Below, piece by piece: positions 18,720 through 28,554 of a stretch of 32,222 bases of DNA (positions are counted from its first letter, which is position 1; each line of letters starts with the position of its first letter). Made by a program: the position numbers and the translations under genes. This DNA comes from an uncultured Gammaproteobacteria bacterium. GTDB taxonomy: Bacteria > Pseudomonadota > Gammaproteobacteria > Xanthomonadales > Xanthomonadaceae. The notes beneath the pieces were generated by a model, which saw only the letters and a list, made by a program, of their open reading frames with translations, made no database searches and was not told the origin of the DNA. The stretch covers positions 1 to 32,222 of the forward strand of contig CAMPGW010000026.1 in the NCBI GenBank assembly GCA_946885735.1, written 5' to 3'.

Positions 18720-20606
18720 TCAGGCCTGGTCGCCGCGCAGCGCGCGGACGGTCGCTTCAAGGCTCGCCGCCGTAGCCGTGTCGCCGGGCACGGCGGGGGC
18801 GGCGACGACTTCCACGCGCGCGCGCAACCGACGCGGTACGCGCAAACGGCCGAGGTGGCTGTCGCGGCGGCTCCACATGCTCGACCACATCCCTTTCAAG
18901 GCCATCGGCACGACCGGCACCGGCCGCGCCTGCAGGATCCGCTCGACGCCGGATTTGAAGGTGTCGATCTCGCCGTCGCGGGTCAGGTGCCCCTCGGGGA
19001 AGATGCAGACCAGCTCGCCGGCGGCGAGCGCCGCGTCCACCTCGGCGAAGGCGCGCTCCATCAGCACCGCATCCTCGCGCGCGCCGGCGATGGGGATGGC
19101 ATGCGCGGCCTTGAACACCCAGGCCGCGCCGGGCGTGTTGAAGATGCGGTAGTACATGACGAAACGGATGGGTCGCGGAATGGCGCCGCTGAGCACCAGC
19201 GCGTCCATGTAACTGACGTGGTTGCACACCAGCAGGGCGGCACCCTCGTCGGGCACGTGTTCCTCGACGCCGCGGATGCGCACGCGGTACATCAGCGAGA
19301 TGTAGATCCAGGCCAGGAAGCGCAGGAAGAACTCCGGCACCAGGCTGAAGATCACCAGCGACACCAGCGCGGTGGCGATGCCGGTGGCCAGGTACAGCTC
19401 CGGGATGCTCCAGCCCAGCGCGCGCTGCGCCAGCAGGGACAGCACCGCGGCGCTGACGATGAAGGCGGCGTTCTGGATGTTCAGCGCGGCGATGACCCGC
19501 GACAGTTCCTGCTTCGGCGTACGGCTCTGCACCAGCGCGAACAGCGGCACCACGTAGAAGCCGGCGAACAGGCCGATCAACACCAGGTCGGCCATGATGC
19601 GCAGGCTGCCCGGCGCGGCGACGAAGCCGGCAAGTTCCAGGCCCGACACCGGCGCCGGGCCACTGCGGGCGAAATACAGGTCCACGCAGAAGGCGGTCAT
19701 GCCGACCGCGCCGAAGGGCACCAGGCCCAGTTCCACGGTGCGCGCGGAGAACTTCTCGCACAGCAGCGAACCCAGGCCGGTGCCGATCGAGAACAGCGCA
19801 AGTGCGAAGATGTAGAGCGTCTCGTCGCCGCCCAGGTGCAGCGGCGCGTAGCTCGGCAACTGCGCGGTCAGCACGGTGCCGAAGAACCAGAACCAGGAGA
19901 TGCCGAGGATGGCGTTGCGCACCGCCGGCTGCCGTCGCGCCAGCCGCAGCACCGCCAGCGATTCGACCACCGGGATCCAGTTGACGCGCGTGTCCGGCGC
20001 GCCGGCATCCACGCGCGGTATCAACCGGCTGACCAGGTTGCCGGTGATGGCCAGTGCGACCAAGGCGGCCGTGGCGACGAAGGGCCCCTGGTCGCCGGCG
20101 AGCTTGAAGATCAGCCCGCCGAAGATCATGCCCGCCAGGATCGAGATCGAGGTGCCCATCTCGACCAGGCCGTTGCCGCCGGTCAGCTCTTCCGGCTTGA
20201 GCACGGACGGCAGGATCGAATACTTCACCGGGCCGAACAGCGTGGACTGCACGCCGGTGGCGAACAGCGCCACCAGCAGCAGCGGCAGGCTGTGCAGGAA
20301 GAAGCCCAGGCCGGCGAAGGCCATGATGGCGATCTCCATCGCCGTGGTGATGCGGATCAGCCGCGACTTTTCCAGCTTCTCGGCGAACTGCCCCGCCGTG
20401 GCGGAGAACAGGAAGTAGGGCAGGATGAACAGCGCCGGCGCCAGGTTGGTGTAGAGCGAGCGCTCGTCGTCGGGCACGCCCAGCCAGAACAGCAGGCCGA
20501 TGATGGCCTGGCGGAAGACGTTGTCGTTGAAGGCGCCGAGCGCCTGCACCACGAAGAAGGGCAGGAAGCGCCGCTGGCGCAGCAGTTCGAACTGGTTGTG
20601 CGCCAC
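18720..20606 (-). CDS. Lysophospholipid transporter (LplT-type MFS) fused to 1-acyl-glycerol-3-phosphate acyltransferase
   Basis: 628 residues in two parts. Residues 1-420 form a 12-helix MFS transporter beginning FLPFFVVQALGAFNDN, a hallmark of LplT flippases, which bring lysophospholipids to the cytoplasmic leaflet. Residues about 430-628 are a PlsC-type acyltransferase with the catalytic NHxxxxD motif (Asn462-Asp468, NHVSYMD) and the glycerophosphate-binding FPEG motif (536-539). In E. coli the same jobs are done by separate LplT and Aas proteins. This version lacks the acyl-ACP synthetase part of Aas, so it must use acyl-ACP or acyl-CoA made elsewhere. GTG start. It is convergent with ampE across 43 nt. 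Confidence 0.92.
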   Translation of the reverse strand: MAHNQFELLRQRRFLPFFVVQALGAFNDNVFRQAIIGLLFWLGVPDDERSLYTNLAPALFILPYFLFSATAGQFAEKLEKSRLIRITTAMEIAIMAFAGLGFFLHSLPLLLVALFATGVQSTLFGPVKYSILPSVLKPEELTGGNGLVEMGTSISILAGMIFGGLIFKLAGDQGPFVATAALVALAITGNLVSRLIPRVDAGAPDTRVNWIPVVESLAVLRLARRQPAVRNAILGISWFWFFGTVLTAQLPSYAPLHLGGDETLYIFALALFSIGTGLGSLLCEKFSARTVELGLVPFGAVGMTAFCVDLYFARSGPAPVSGLELAGFVAAPGSLRIMADLVLIGLFAGFYVVPLFALVQSRTPKQELSRVIAALNIQNAAFIVSAAVLSLLAQRALGWSIPELYLATGIATALVSLVIFSLVPEFFLRFLAWIYISLMYRVRIRGVEEHVPDEGAALLVCNHVSYMDALVLSGAIPRPIRFVMYYRIFNTPGAAWVFKAAHAIPIAGAREDAVLMERAFAEVDAALAAGELVCIFPEGHLTRDGEIDTFKSGVERILQARPVPVVPMALKGMWSSMWSRRDSHLGRLRVPRRLRARVEVVAAPAVPGDTATAASLEATVRALRGDQA

Positions 20607-20658
20607 GTGCCCCGTTCCCCCGATGCGCGACCGGGTCAGTGTACTCAGGTTGCCGGCG

Positions 20659-21954
20659 TCAGGACGAGGCGCGCTCGCGGGCGATCGCGCGCCAGCCGAT
20701 GTCGTGGCGGTGGAACTCGCCGTTCCAGCCGATCGCCTCCACCACCTCGTACGCGCGACGCTGGGCTTCGGCCACGCTGTCGCCCAGCGCGCAGGCGCAG
20801 AGCACGCGCCCGCCCGCCGTCAGCACGCGGCCATCGGGCGCCAGCGTCGTGCCGGCATGGAAGACCTTGGCATCGGCGGGCACGGGCGATGCGATCCATG
20901 GCCTGGATTCGCCCGTGCGCGGCGTCTCCGGGTAGGGCGAGGCCGCCATCACCACGCCCAGCGAGGGCCGCGGGTCCCACTTGGCGCCGTGTCCGGCGAG
21001 CTCGCCGTCAACGGCGGCCTCCAACAGCTCAAGCAGGTCCGACTGAAGCCGCAGCATCACCGGCTGCGTTTCCGGATCACCGAAGCGCACGTTGAACTCG
21101 ATCACCTTCGGCGCGCCCGACTTGTCGATCATCAGCCCGGCGTAGAGGAAGCCGGTGAAGGGATGCCCGTCCGCGATCATGCCCTGCACGGTCGGTTCGA
21201 CGATCTCGCGCATCACCCGCGCATGCACCTCGGGCGTGACCACCGGCGCCGGCGAATACGCGCCCATGCCGCCGGTGTTGGGGCCGGTGTCGCCGTCGCG
21301 CACGCGCTTGTGGTCCTGGCTGGTGGCCATCGGCAGCGCCAGCTTTCCATCCACGATCGAGATGAAGCTGGCTTCCTCGCCATCCAGGAACTCCTCGATC
21401 ACCACCCGCGAGCCGGCGGCGCCGAAGGCATTGCCCTGCAGCATGTCCTGGATCGCGTCCTCGGCGTCCTGCAGGTCCATCGCCACGATCACGCCCTTGC
21501 CCGCGGCCAGGCCATCGGCCTTGATGACGATCGGCGCGCCGACGTCGCGGACGTGGTCGAGCGCGAGCTCGACGTCGTCGAAGACCTGGTAATAGCCGGT
21601 CGGGATGCGGTGGCGGGCGAGGAAGTCCTTGGCGAAGGCCTTGCTGCCCTCGAGCTGGGCGGCGTATTCGGTCGGCCCGAAGATGCGCTGCCCGGCGCGG
21701 CGGAAGTGGTCCACGATGCCGCGCACCAGCGGCGCCTCGGGGCCGACCACCGTCAGGCCGACGCCTTCGTGCTGCACCAGGGCCAGCAGCCCATCGAGGT
21801 CGGTGGCGGCGAGTTCGACGTTGCGGCACTTGTCTTCTCGCGCGGTGCCGGCGTTGCCGGGCGCGACCAGCACTTCGTCCACGCGCGCGGATTGCGCGAG
21901 CTTCCAGGCCAGGGCGTGTTCGCGGCCGCCGGAACCGATGACGAGGACTTTCAT
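20659..21954 (-). CDS. purD: Phosphoribosylamine--glycine ligase (GAR synthetase)
   Basis: 431 residues. PurD joins phosphoribosylamine and glycine with ATP, the second step of de novo purine synthesis. N-terminal MKVLVIGSGGREHALAWKL is diagnostic. The ATP-grasp core includes IKADGLAAGKGV, the GPNTGGMGAYSP signature and EFNVRFGDPE. The frame is open upstream because it shadows purH, but ATG 21954 starts exactly at the conserved N-terminus, 2 nt after the purH stop. purH and purD thus form one transcription unit, the order usual in gammaproteobacteria. Confidence 0.97.
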   Translation of the reverse strand: MKVLVIGSGGREHALAWKLAQSARVDEVLVAPGNAGTAREDKCRNVELAATDLDGLLALVQHEGVGLTVVGPEAPLVRGIVDHFRRAGQRIFGPTEYAAQLEGSKAFAKDFLARHRIPTGYYQVFDDVELALDHVRDVGAPIVIKADGLAAGKGVIVAMDLQDAEDAIQDMLQGNAFGAAGSRVVIEEFLDGEEASFISIVDGKLALPMATSQDHKRVRDGDTGPNTGGMGAYSPAPVVTPEVHARVMREIVEPTVQGMIADGHPFTGFLYAGLMIDKSGAPKVIEFNVRFGDPETQPVMLRLQSDLLELLEAAVDGELAGHGAKWDPRPSLGVVMAASPYPETPRTGESRPWIASPVPADAKVFHAGTTLAPDGRVLTAGGRVLCACALGDSVAEAQRRAYEVVEAIGWNGEFHRHDIGWRAIARERASS

Positions 21955-21956
21955 GC

Positions 21957-23528
21957 TCAGTGCCTGAAGTGGCGGCGGCCGGTGAAGACCATTGCCATGC
22001 CGTGTTCGTCGGCGGCGGCGATGACTTCCTCGTCGCGCATGGAGCCGCCGGGCTGGATCACCGCGGCGATGCCGGCGGCCGCGGCTGCGTCGATGCCGTC
22101 GCGGAAGGGGAAGAAGGCATCGCTGGCCATCACCGCGCCGCGCACCTCCAGCCCCGCATCTTCGGCCTTGAGGCTGGCGATCTTCGCCGACACCACGCGC
22201 GACATCTGGCCGGCGCCGATGCCGACGGTCTGCAGGTCGCGCGCATACACGATGGCGTTGGACTTGACGTACATCGCCACCTTCCAGGCGAACAGCAGGT
22301 CCTGCAGTTGGGCGGCGGTCGGCGCGTTGCGCGTGACGACTTTCAGGTCGTCCGCGGTGAGCGCGTCGCTGTCGGCGTCCTGCACCAGCAGCCCGCCGGC
22401 GATGCGCTTGTATTCCAGCCCGGCGCCGCGGCGCAGTTCGCCGGTGGCGAGCACGCGCACGTTGGGCTTTTTCGCAAACAACGGCAGCGCCGCGTCGTCG
22501 ATCGCCGGCGCCAGCACCACCTCGACAAACTGGCGCTTGAGGATCTCCCCGGCCGTGGCCGCGTCGAGCGGGCGGTTGAAGGCAATGATGCCGCCGAAGG
22601 CCGAGGTCGCATCCACCGCGTAGGCGCGGTCGTAGGCTGCCATCAAGTTGTCCGCCACGGCGACGCCGCAGGGATTGGCGTGCTTGACGATCACGCAGGC
22701 CGGCGCCTCGAAGGCCTTCACGCATTCCAGCGCGGCATCGGCGTCGGCGAGGTTGTTGAAGCTCAGTTCCTTGCCCTGCACGAAGCGGGCGGTGGCGACG
22801 ATGCCGCCCGGCGCGCCCGCCTCGACGTAGAGCGCGCCGCGCTGGTGCGGGTTCTCGCCATAGCGCAGGGCCGAGGCCAGTTCGAAGGCCGGGTGCAGGC
22901 TGCGCGGCCAGGTGGCGGGCGTGGCGATGTCGTCCGCGCGCCGCGACAGCCACTCGGTGACCTGGCCGTCGTAGGCGCTGGTGTGCGCATAAGCGGCGGC
23001 GGCGAAGGCGCGGCGCTGGGCCTGCGTGGTGCCGCCGGTTTGCAGCGCCTGGAGCAGGGCGTCGTACTGCGCCGGGTCCACCACGACGCTGACGCGCTCG
23101 TGGTTCTTGGCCGCCGCGCGCAGCATCGCCGGACCGCCGATGTCGATGTTCTCGATGGCGTCGTCGTAAGTGCAATCGGCCTTCGCCACGGTCGCCGCGA
23201 ACGGATACAGGTTCACCACCAGCAGGTCGATCGGCGCGATGCCGTGCGCCTGCATCACCGCATCGTCGGTGCCGCTGCGCCCGAGCAGGCCGCCGTGGAT
23301 GCGCGGATGCAGGGTCTTGACGCGGCCGTCCATGATCTCGGGGAAGCCGGTCAGCTCGGACACGTCGCGCACCGCGATGCCGGCCTCGCGCAGCGCGCGC
23401 GCGGTGCCGCCGGTGGACAGCAGTTCGACGCCAGCCTCGGCCAGCGCACAAGCCAGCGGCAGCAGGCCGGTCTTGTCGGAAACGGAAAGCAGGGCCCGGC
23501 GGACGGGCAGGCGGTCGGCGGCGGCCAT
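21957..23528 (-). CDS. purH: Bifunctional AICAR formyltransferase / IMP cyclohydrolase
   Basis: 523 residues, normal length. The N-terminal MGS-like IMP cyclohydrolase domain (about 10-150) has [25 protein letters not shown] and VVNLYPF. The C-terminal AICAR transformylase has VKHANPCG, the catalytic Lys-His pair in that motif, and [12 protein letters not shown]. Together they perform the last two steps to IMP using 10-formyltetrahydrofolate. A perfect -10 hexamer and an inverted repeat lie just upstream. purD follows after 2 nt. Confidence 0.97.
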   Translation of the reverse strand: MAAADRLPVRRALLSVSDKTGLLPLACALAEAGVELLSTGGTARALREAGIAVRDVSELTGFPEIMDGRVKTLHPRIHGGLLGRSGTDDAVMQAHGIAPIDLLVVNLYPFAATVAKADCTYDDAIENIDIGGPAMLRAAAKNHERVSVVVDPAQYDALLQALQTGGTTQAQRRAFAAAAYAHTSAYDGQVTEWLSRRADDIATPATWPRSLHPAFELASALRYGENPHQRGALYVEAGAPGGIVATARFVQGKELSFNNLADADAALECVKAFEAPACVIVKHANPCGVAVADNLMAAYDRAYAVDATSAFGGIIAFNRPLDAATAGEILKRQFVEVVLAPAIDDAALPLFAKKPNVRVLATGELRRGAGLEYKRIAGGLLVQDADSDALTADDLKVVTRNAPTAAQLQDLLFAWKVAMYVKSNAIVYARDLQTVGIGAGQMSRVVSAKIASLKAEDAGLEVRGAVMASDAFFPFRDGIDAAAAAGIAAVIQPGGSMRDEEVIAAADEHGMAMVFTGRRHFRH

Positions 23529-23533
23529 CGAGG

Positions 23534-23558
23534 ATTCCCGGGAAAGGCGGGAATTATA
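23534..23558 (-). promoter_or_regulatory. purHD -10 box with adjoining inverted repeat
   Basis: On the minus strand a perfect TATAAT (23558-23553) lies 24 nt before the purH ATG. It abuts and partly overlaps an inverted repeat ATTCCCG (23534-23540) / CGGGAAT (23548-23554) with a 7-nt spacer. No -35 match was found at the right distance. The repeat does not resemble the E. coli PurR box. It could be an operator or a leader hairpin. Confidence 0.45.
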
Positions 23559-23585
23559 GCGTCGCGGACGCGTCGCCCGCGGTGC

Positions 23586-23864
23586 TCAGGCCAGGCCGTA
23601 TTGCTTGAGCTTCTTGCGCAGGGTGGCGCGGTTGAGGCCGAGCGTGGCGGCGGCCTTGCTCTGGTTGCCCTCGCAGTGGCGCATGACTTCCACCAGCATC
23701 GGTACCTCGATCTCGCGCAGCACGATGTCGTAGAGCTCGTGCGAATCGCAATCGCCCAGGTCCAGCAGGTAGCGGCGTACCGCCTTGGCGACGTAGTCGC
23801 GCAGCGCGGGCTGGGGATGCGAGGGCGGCGCCGGCTCGGCGCGCAGGGCATGCAGGGCGTTCAC
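23586..23864 (-). CDS. fis: Nucleoid-associated DNA-binding protein Fis
   Basis: 92 residues, slightly shorter than E. coli Fis (98). The C-terminal helix-turn-helix is at about residues 66-91 ([20 protein letters not shown]), and [13 protein letters not shown] and [10 protein letters not shown] form the dimerisation helices. Fis bends DNA and regulates stable-RNA and growth-phase genes. Start is GTG (23864). In enterobacteria fis follows dusB; here it lies between a DUF3426 gene and purH on the same strand. In the 113-nt upstream gap a TAGACT (23900-23895, minus) could be a -10 box, but no matching -35 is seen. Confidence 0.95.
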   Translation of the reverse strand: MNALHALRAEPAPPSHPQPALRDYVAKAVRRYLLDLGDCDSHELYDIVLREIEVPMLVEVMRHCEGNQSKAAATLGLNRATLRKKLKQYGLA

Positions 23865-23977
23865 TACGGCGGCTCGGGGGTGCGGCGGAGGAGCAGTCTA
23901 CCGCCGCCCCGGGCCTCGCGCCACGGACCGGGGCGCGGCCTGGATCGCAGAACGCGCGTCGCCATGCCCGGCCCGGG

Positions 23978-24508
23978 TCAGAGGAAGGCGAATTCGAAAC
24001 TCACCGCGCGCTTGCCCGGGTCCAGCACTTCCAGGGTGATGCTCGCCGACTGCCCCGCGGCGATGGAGGCGCTCGCCGGTGCCGCGCCGAGATATTCGTG
24101 CGGACGGAAGCGGCGCAGGCCCAGCGGCTCGCCGTCGAGGTTGGCCAGGCTCAGTTCGAGCACGGGCCAGGCCTGGGCGAACGCGGCGTCGTTGCGGAAA
24201 CTCGCGGTCACCAGCAGCACGCCCGGCACGCTGGGATGCGGTCGCAACTCGCGCGCGGTGACCTTGAAGGCGGATGGCTGCCGCCATGGCGCAAGCGCGC
24301 AGCCGAACACGCGGCAGAGGCGGTCGATGCGCGGTCGCCATTGCGCGTCGGCAGCGAGCCGATCGCGGTCGGCCAACAGCACCTGCAGCGCCAGCAGCAT
24401 CGCCAGCACCGGCACCAGCAGCCACCCGGCCAGCCGCAACAGGTCGCGGCGCGCCGCCTGCGGCGGCCTGGCGAAGGCGGGCCCCGGCTTCGCAGGCGTT
24501 TCGCTCAC
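23978..24508 (-). CDS. DUF3426 membrane protein lacking the zinc-ribbon domain
   Basis: 176 residues. A short Pro-rich N-tail is followed by one transmembrane helix (about 28-48, [20 protein letters not shown]), then an extracytoplasmic domain with the DUF3426 features: [14 protein letters not shown] (two cysteines), the conserved [21 protein letters not shown] stretch around residue 95, then WPVLELSL and FRPHEYL. Family proteins usually start with an MJ0042-type CxxC zinc ribbon and a long linker; here translation starts at GTG 24508, overlapping the prmA stop (GTGA), so there is no room for it. Function unknown. The prmA neighbour and order are conserved in the group. Confidence 0.85.
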   Translation of the reverse strand: MSETPAKPGPAFARPPQAARRDLLRLAGWLLVPVLAMLLALQVLLADRDRLAADAQWRPRIDRLCRVFGCALAPWRQPSAFKVTARELRPHPSVPGVLLVTASFRNDAAFAQAWPVLELSLANLDGEPLGLRRFRPHEYLGAAPASASIAAGQSASITLEVLDPGKRAVSFEFAFL

Positions 24509-25419
24509 CCGCGACGGCGTCCGGTGATGCGCATCCAGTCGTCCTGCTGCCGGGCCTGCAGGTCCTCGAACCATTCCGCGTAGCGCTGCAGCAGGGCCGT
24601 TTCCTGTCCCTGCAGGATGCCGGACAGGGCGATCAGCCCGCCGGGCCGCACGCGCGCGGCGAGCGTCGGCGCCAGTGCATCCAGCGCCACGGCCAGGATG
24701 TTGGCCACCACGACCGGGTAGCTGGCGGCGGGCTCGTCCTGCGGCAGGAACACCTGCAGGCGATCGCCCACGCCGTTGCGTTCGGCGTTGTCGGCCGTGG
24801 CGAGCAGCGCCTGCGGATCGTTGTCCACGCCAACCGCGCGTGCGGCGCCGAGCTTCAGCGCGGCCAGCGCCAGGATGCCCGAGCCGCAGCCGAAATCGAG
24901 CACGGCCTGGCCGGCGAGACCCTTGTCGTCGAAGTCCAGGCCATCGAGCCATTGCAGGCACAGCGCGGTCGTCGCATGCGTGCCGCTGCCGAAGGCCAGG
25001 CCGGGATCGAGCCGGACGATCGCGCCGCCGGCGCTTTCCGCCGGCGGGTCCTGGTTCCAGGGAACGATCCAGGTGCGCGCGCCGAAGCGCATCGGCTTGA
25101 ACTGGTCCATCCAGGCGCGCTCCCAGTCCTGGTCCTCGACGACGCGCGTGCTGGCGTGGGCCAGGTCGATGCGCGGATCCCAGGCCTCGATCGCGTGCAT
25201 CAGCAGTTCCGGCGGCGTGCCTTCCTCGAACAGTGCCAGCATCGTGATCTCCGGCCACAGCGGGAGTTCACCGACGCCGGGTTCCAGGATCGCCTTCTCG
25301 TTGTCGGCATCGGCCGCGTCGAGCAGCGAGATCGACAGCGCGCCCAGGTCCTCGAGCGCGGCCTCGACCCGCGCCTCGTCGGCGGCGCGGCAACGTAGCG
25401 AGAGTTCCAGCCAGGGCAT
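24505..25419 (-). CDS. prmA: Ribosomal protein L11 methyltransferase
   Basis: 304 residues. PrmA trimethylates several amino groups of ribosomal protein L11 using S-adenosylmethionine. The N-terminal recognition domain (about 1-95) is followed by [16 protein letters not shown], the hallmark [14 protein letters not shown] segment, SAM motif [20 protein letters not shown], and VVANILA, the family's NI[LV]A motif. Length matches the family (293 in E. coli). Its stop overlaps the DUF3426 start, and pssA ends 13 nt upstream. Confidence 0.96.
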   Translation of the reverse strand: MPWLELSLRCRAADEARVEAALEDLGALSISLLDAADADNEKAILEPGVGELPLWPEITMLALFEEGTPPELLMHAIEAWDPRIDLAHASTRVVEDQDWERAWMDQFKPMRFGARTWIVPWNQDPPAESAGGAIVRLDPGLAFGSGTHATTALCLQWLDGLDFDDKGLAGQAVLDFGCGSGILALAALKLGAARAVGVDNDPQALLATADNAERNGVGDRLQVFLPQDEPAASYPVVVANILAVALDALAPTLAARVRPGGLIALSGILQGQETALLQRYAEWFEDLQARQQDDWMRITGRRRG

Positions 25420-25432
25420 CAGCGCGCGCCGA

Positions 25433-26068
25433 TCACAGCTTCGGGATACGCAGGGTCTTGCTGATCATCAGCGACCCCGACAGCAGGTACAGCAGCACCA
25501 GCGGATGCAGCTGCAGCCCGGCGAGCTCCCAGCTGCCGCCGTAGATCGCCTCGCCGGTGCGCCCCTGCCATGCCGCAAAGGCCATGACGCCGACCAGCAC
25601 CACGCTGGTGGGAATGGGCGTGCCCTCGAAATACTTCACCTTGCCGGACGCATCGGCGGCGAGCGCCTCGGCGGTGATGTTGTAGCGCGCCAGGCGGCTC
25701 GCGCCGCAGGCGACGAAATAGGCGAGCACGAGGCAGTCCCAGAAGCCATCGAGTCCCGTGCCGAAGGCGAGCGCTGCCGGCGCCACGCCGAAGCTGACCA
25801 CGTCGGCGAGTGAATCGAGTTCGCGCCCGAGTGCACTCTGCGTCTGCCGCCAACGCGCGATGCGGCCGTCGAACACGTCGAACACGAAGGCCGCCGGCAC
25901 CAGCGCCGCGGCCCAGAACAGGCCGTTTGGCAGCGCGCCGGTGAGATAGGCCATCACCGCGAGCACCGCGCCCATGCCGCAGAAGGCGTTGGCGATGGTG
26001 AACCAGTCCGCGAGGTGGAAGCCGCGGATCATGCTGAAGTGCGGTGGACGACCGTCCTTGTGGTCCAT
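25433..26068 (-). CDS. pssA: CDP-diacylglycerol--serine O-phosphatidyltransferase
   Basis: 211 residues, a multi-helix membrane enzyme of the CDP-alcohol phosphatidyltransferase family. The metal/CDP-binding signature DG-x2-AR-x8-G-x3-D-x3-D is fully present, beginning DGRIAR with the last aspartates in DSLAD. SFGVAPA next to it and the N-terminal NAFCG segment favour the type II phosphatidylserine synthase (Bacillus/PssA-II type) rather than PgsA. It would commit CDP-diacylglycerol to phosphatidylethanolamine. An AGGAG site lies 7 nt before ATG 26068. It sits between accC and prmA, in line with other lipid-synthesis genes of the run. Substrate assigned from motif context only. Confidence 0.88.
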   Translation of the reverse strand: MDHKDGRPPHFSMIRGFHLADWFTIANAFCGMGAVLAVMAYLTGALPNGLFWAAALVPAAFVFDVFDGRIARWRQTQSALGRELDSLADVVSFGVAPAALAFGTGLDGFWDCLVLAYFVACGASRLARYNITAEALAADASGKVKYFEGTPIPTSVVLVGVMAFAAWQGRTGEAIYGGSWELAGLQLHPLVLLYLLSGSLMISKTLRIPKL

Positions 26069-26096
26069 GGCCCTACTCCTGTTGGGGCGGCGGGCC

Positions 26097-27464
26097 TCAG
26101 CCCAGCCCGATGACCTTCTCTTTCCGCTCCGCCAACCGCTTCTCGAGGTAGTGGATGTTCGCCCCACCCTGCTGGAAGCCGATGTCGGCCATGATCCGCT
26201 GCTGCAACGGCACATTGGTCTTGATGCCGTCCACGACCATCTCCGACAGCGCGACCTTCATGCGGCTGATCGCCTGCGCACGCGTGTGCCCGTGCACGAT
26301 GAGTTTTCCGATCATCGAGTCGTAGTTCGGCGGGACCTTGTAGCCCTCGTAGATGTGCGAATCCACCCGCACGCCGGGTCCGCCGGGGGCGTGGAAGTGC
26401 TTCACCAGGCCGGGCGAGGGCAGGAAGCTCTCGGGATCCTCGGCGTTGATGCGGCACTCGATCGCATGGCCGCGGATGACGATGTCCTCCTGGCGGATCT
26501 TCAGCGGCTCGCCGGCGGCGATCATCAGCTGCTCGCGCACCAGGTCCACGCCGGTGACCATCTCGGTGACCGGGTGCTCGACCTGGATGCGGGTGTTCAT
26601 CTCGATGAAGTAGAACTGCCCGTCCTGGTACAGGAACTCGAAGGTGCCGGCGCCGCGGTAGCCGATGCGCACGCAGGCGTCGGTGCAGATCTTGCCGATG
26701 TGCGCGCGTTGCTCGTCGGTGATGCCCGGGGCCGGCGCTTCCTCGACCACCTTCTGGTGGCGACGCTGCATCGAGCAGTCGCGCTCGCCCAGGTGGATGG
26801 CGTTGCCCTGGCCGTCCGAGAGCACCTGGATCTCGACATGCCGCGGGTTCTCCAGGAATTTCTCCATGTAGACCATGTCGTTGCCGAACGCGGCCTTGGC
26901 TTCCTGCTGGGTGGTGTTGATGGAGGACATCAGCGCCGCTTCCTCGCGCACGACCCGCATGCCGCGGCCGCCGCCGCCTCCGGCGGCCTTGATGATCACC
27001 GGGTAGCCGATCTCGCGACCCAGCCGCACGCACTCGACCGGGTCGTCGCCGACCGGGCCGCCGGAACCGGGCACGCAGGGCACGCCGGCTTCCTTCATCG
27101 CGCGGATCGCCTCGACCTTGTCGCCCATCATCCGGATGACCTTGGCGGTCGGGCCGATGAAGACGAAGCCTGAGGACTCCACGCGCTCGGCGAAGTCGGC
27201 GTTCTCGCTCAGGAAGCCGTAGCCCGGGTGGATCGCCGAGGCATCGGTGACTTCCGCCGCGGCGATGATCGCCGGGATGTTGAGGTAGCTCTCGCTCGAG
27301 GGCGCCGGGCCGATGCACACCGACTCGTCGGCCATGGCCACGTGCTTGAGGTTGCGATCCACCGTCGAGTGCACGGCCACGGTCTTGATGCCGAGGGCGT
27401 GGCAGGCGCGCAGGATGCGCAGGGCGATTTCGCCGCGGTTGGCGATGACGACTTTCTTGAGCAT
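26097..27464 (-). CDS. accC: Acetyl-CoA carboxylase, biotin carboxylase subunit
   Basis: 455 residues. AccC carboxylates the biotin of AccB with ATP and bicarbonate, the first half of the malonyl-CoA reaction. It starts [20 protein letters not shown] (biotin carboxylase N-domain). The ATP-grasp glycine-rich loop is [11 protein letters not shown], followed by the catalytic [16 protein letters not shown] region with the bicarbonate-binding Arg. The C-terminal domain is complete. Only 1 nt separates it from the accB stop. Confidence 0.98.
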   Translation of the reverse strand: MLKKVVIANRGEIALRILRACHALGIKTVAVHSTVDRNLKHVAMADESVCIGPAPSSESYLNIPAIIAAAEVTDASAIHPGYGFLSENADFAERVESSGFVFIGPTAKVIRMMGDKVEAIRAMKEAGVPCVPGSGGPVGDDPVECVRLGREIGYPVIIKAAGGGGGRGMRVVREEAALMSSINTTQQEAKAAFGNDMVYMEKFLENPRHVEIQVLSDGQGNAIHLGERDCSMQRRHQKVVEEAPAPGITDEQRAHIGKICTDACVRIGYRGAGTFEFLYQDGQFYFIEMNTRIQVEHPVTEMVTGVDLVREQLMIAAGEPLKIRQEDIVIRGHAIECRINAEDPESFLPSPGLVKHFHAPGGPGVRVDSHIYEGYKVPPNYDSMIGKLIVHGHTRAQAISRMKVALSEMVVDGIKTNVPLQQRIMADIGFQQGGANIHYLEKRLAERKEKVIGLG

Positions 27465-27465
27465 G

Positions 27466-27951
27466 TCAGGCGATCACGAACATGGGTTCGTCGAACTCGA
27501 TCGGCTGGCCGCTGGTGACCAGGATCGCGCGCACCGTGCCGGACACGTCGGCCTCGATCGGGTTGAACATCTTCATCGCCTCGATGATGCCGAGCGTCTC
27601 GCCGGCCTTCACCGTCTGGCCGATCTTCACGAACGGCGCCGAATCGGGATTGGGCGAGGCATAGAAGGTGCCGACCATCGGCGAACGCACCATGTGCCCG
27701 TCCGGCACGTCCTTGCCGTTCTTGCCAACCTGGGCCTCGCTGGCGGTGGCGGCGACCGCCGGCATTGGCTGCGCCGGCGGGCGGTGCTCGGCCGGAGCCG
27801 GCGCATGCATCGGCGCGGCCTGCATCATCACCGGGCCGTGCTGGGAGTGGCGCGCCAGGCGCACCGACTCCTCGCCCTCCTTGATCTCGAGCTCGGCGAG
27901 GTTGGATTTGTCGAGCAGGTCGATCAGCGCTTTGATCTTGCGAAGGTCCAT
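27466..27951 (-). CDS. accB: Acetyl-CoA carboxylase, biotin carboxyl carrier protein
   Basis: 161 residues. The N-terminal helical region [20 protein letters not shown] contacts AccC. A Pro/Ala/His-rich linker (about 37-85) leads to the biotinyl domain, with the biotinylation site Lys127 in EAMKM and the characteristic [10 protein letters not shown] thumb region. It carries CO2 between AccC and the AccAD carboxyltransferase. A GAGG Shine-Dalgarno precedes ATG 27951. The window also contains bioD, which supplies a biotin precursor, but 26 kb away and not co-regulated. Confidence 0.98.
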   Translation of the reverse strand: MDLRKIKALIDLLDKSNLAELEIKEGEESVRLARHSQHGPVMMQAAPMHAPAPAEHRPPAQPMPAVAATASEAQVGKNGKDVPDGHMVRSPMVGTFYASPNPDSAPFVKIGQTVKAGETLGIIEAMKMFNPIEADVSGTVRAILVTSGQPIEFDEPMFVIA

Positions 27952-27986
27952 GCAGGCCTCGGTCGTTCCGGAAAGTGAAAGGGGGA

Positions 27987-28451
27987 TTACTCGGCGTCGG
28001 CCGTGGCCGGCACATCGGCCAGGCGGCGGATGGCGTGCTCGAGCGCGTAACGGTAACTGTCGGCGCCGCAGCCGCTGATCACCGCCTTGGCCAGGTCGCT
28101 GAAATAGGACTTGTGGCGGAAGGGTTCGCGGGCGTGCGGGTTCGAGAGGTGGGTCTCGACGAAGGGAATGCGGCTGGCGGCCAACGCGTCGCGCAGCGCC
28201 ACCGAGGTGTGGGTGAAAGCGGCGGGATTGACCAGGATCCAGGCCACGCCTTCGTCCATGGCCTGCTGAACCCGATTGACCAGGTCGTGCTCGGCGTTGG
28301 ACTGGAAGCTCTCGACGGTGTGGCCGCAGTCCTCGGCGCGCTCGATCAGGCGGGCATCGATCTCGGCCAACGTCGTCCGGCCATAGACCGCGGGCTCGCG
28401 CACGCCAAGCAGGTTGAGATTGGGTCCATGCAGGACGAGGATCTTGGCCAC
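27987..28451 (-). CDS. aroQ: 3-dehydroquinate dehydratase, type II
   Basis: 154 residues; a dodecameric enzyme in family members, catalysing the third step of the shikimate pathway. Motifs: [21 protein letters not shown] with the catalytic Tyr of the lid loop, [19 protein letters not shown] with the catalytic His (the family more often has PGAYTHTS), and ETHLSN. The frame is open 13 codons further upstream, but the GTG at 28451 has a strong GGGAGG site and starts at the conserved AKILVLHGP. It lies directly upstream of accB, as in many gammaproteobacteria. Confidence 0.95.
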   Translation of the reverse strand: MAKILVLHGPNLNLLGVREPAVYGRTTLAEIDARLIERAEDCGHTVESFQSNAEHDLVNRVQQAMDEGVAWILVNPAAFTHTSVALRDALAASRIPFVETHLSNPHAREPFRHKSYFSDLAKAVISGCGADSYRYALEHAIRRLADVPATADAE

Positions 28452-28554
28452 GGCGCCTCCCGAGCGGACGGGCAGTGTGCCCCGGGTCACGAACGCTTGT
28501 CCAGATGATCCGCGCGTGTTCCCGGCAGATGCCTGCCGTTTGAGCGGCGAAGCC

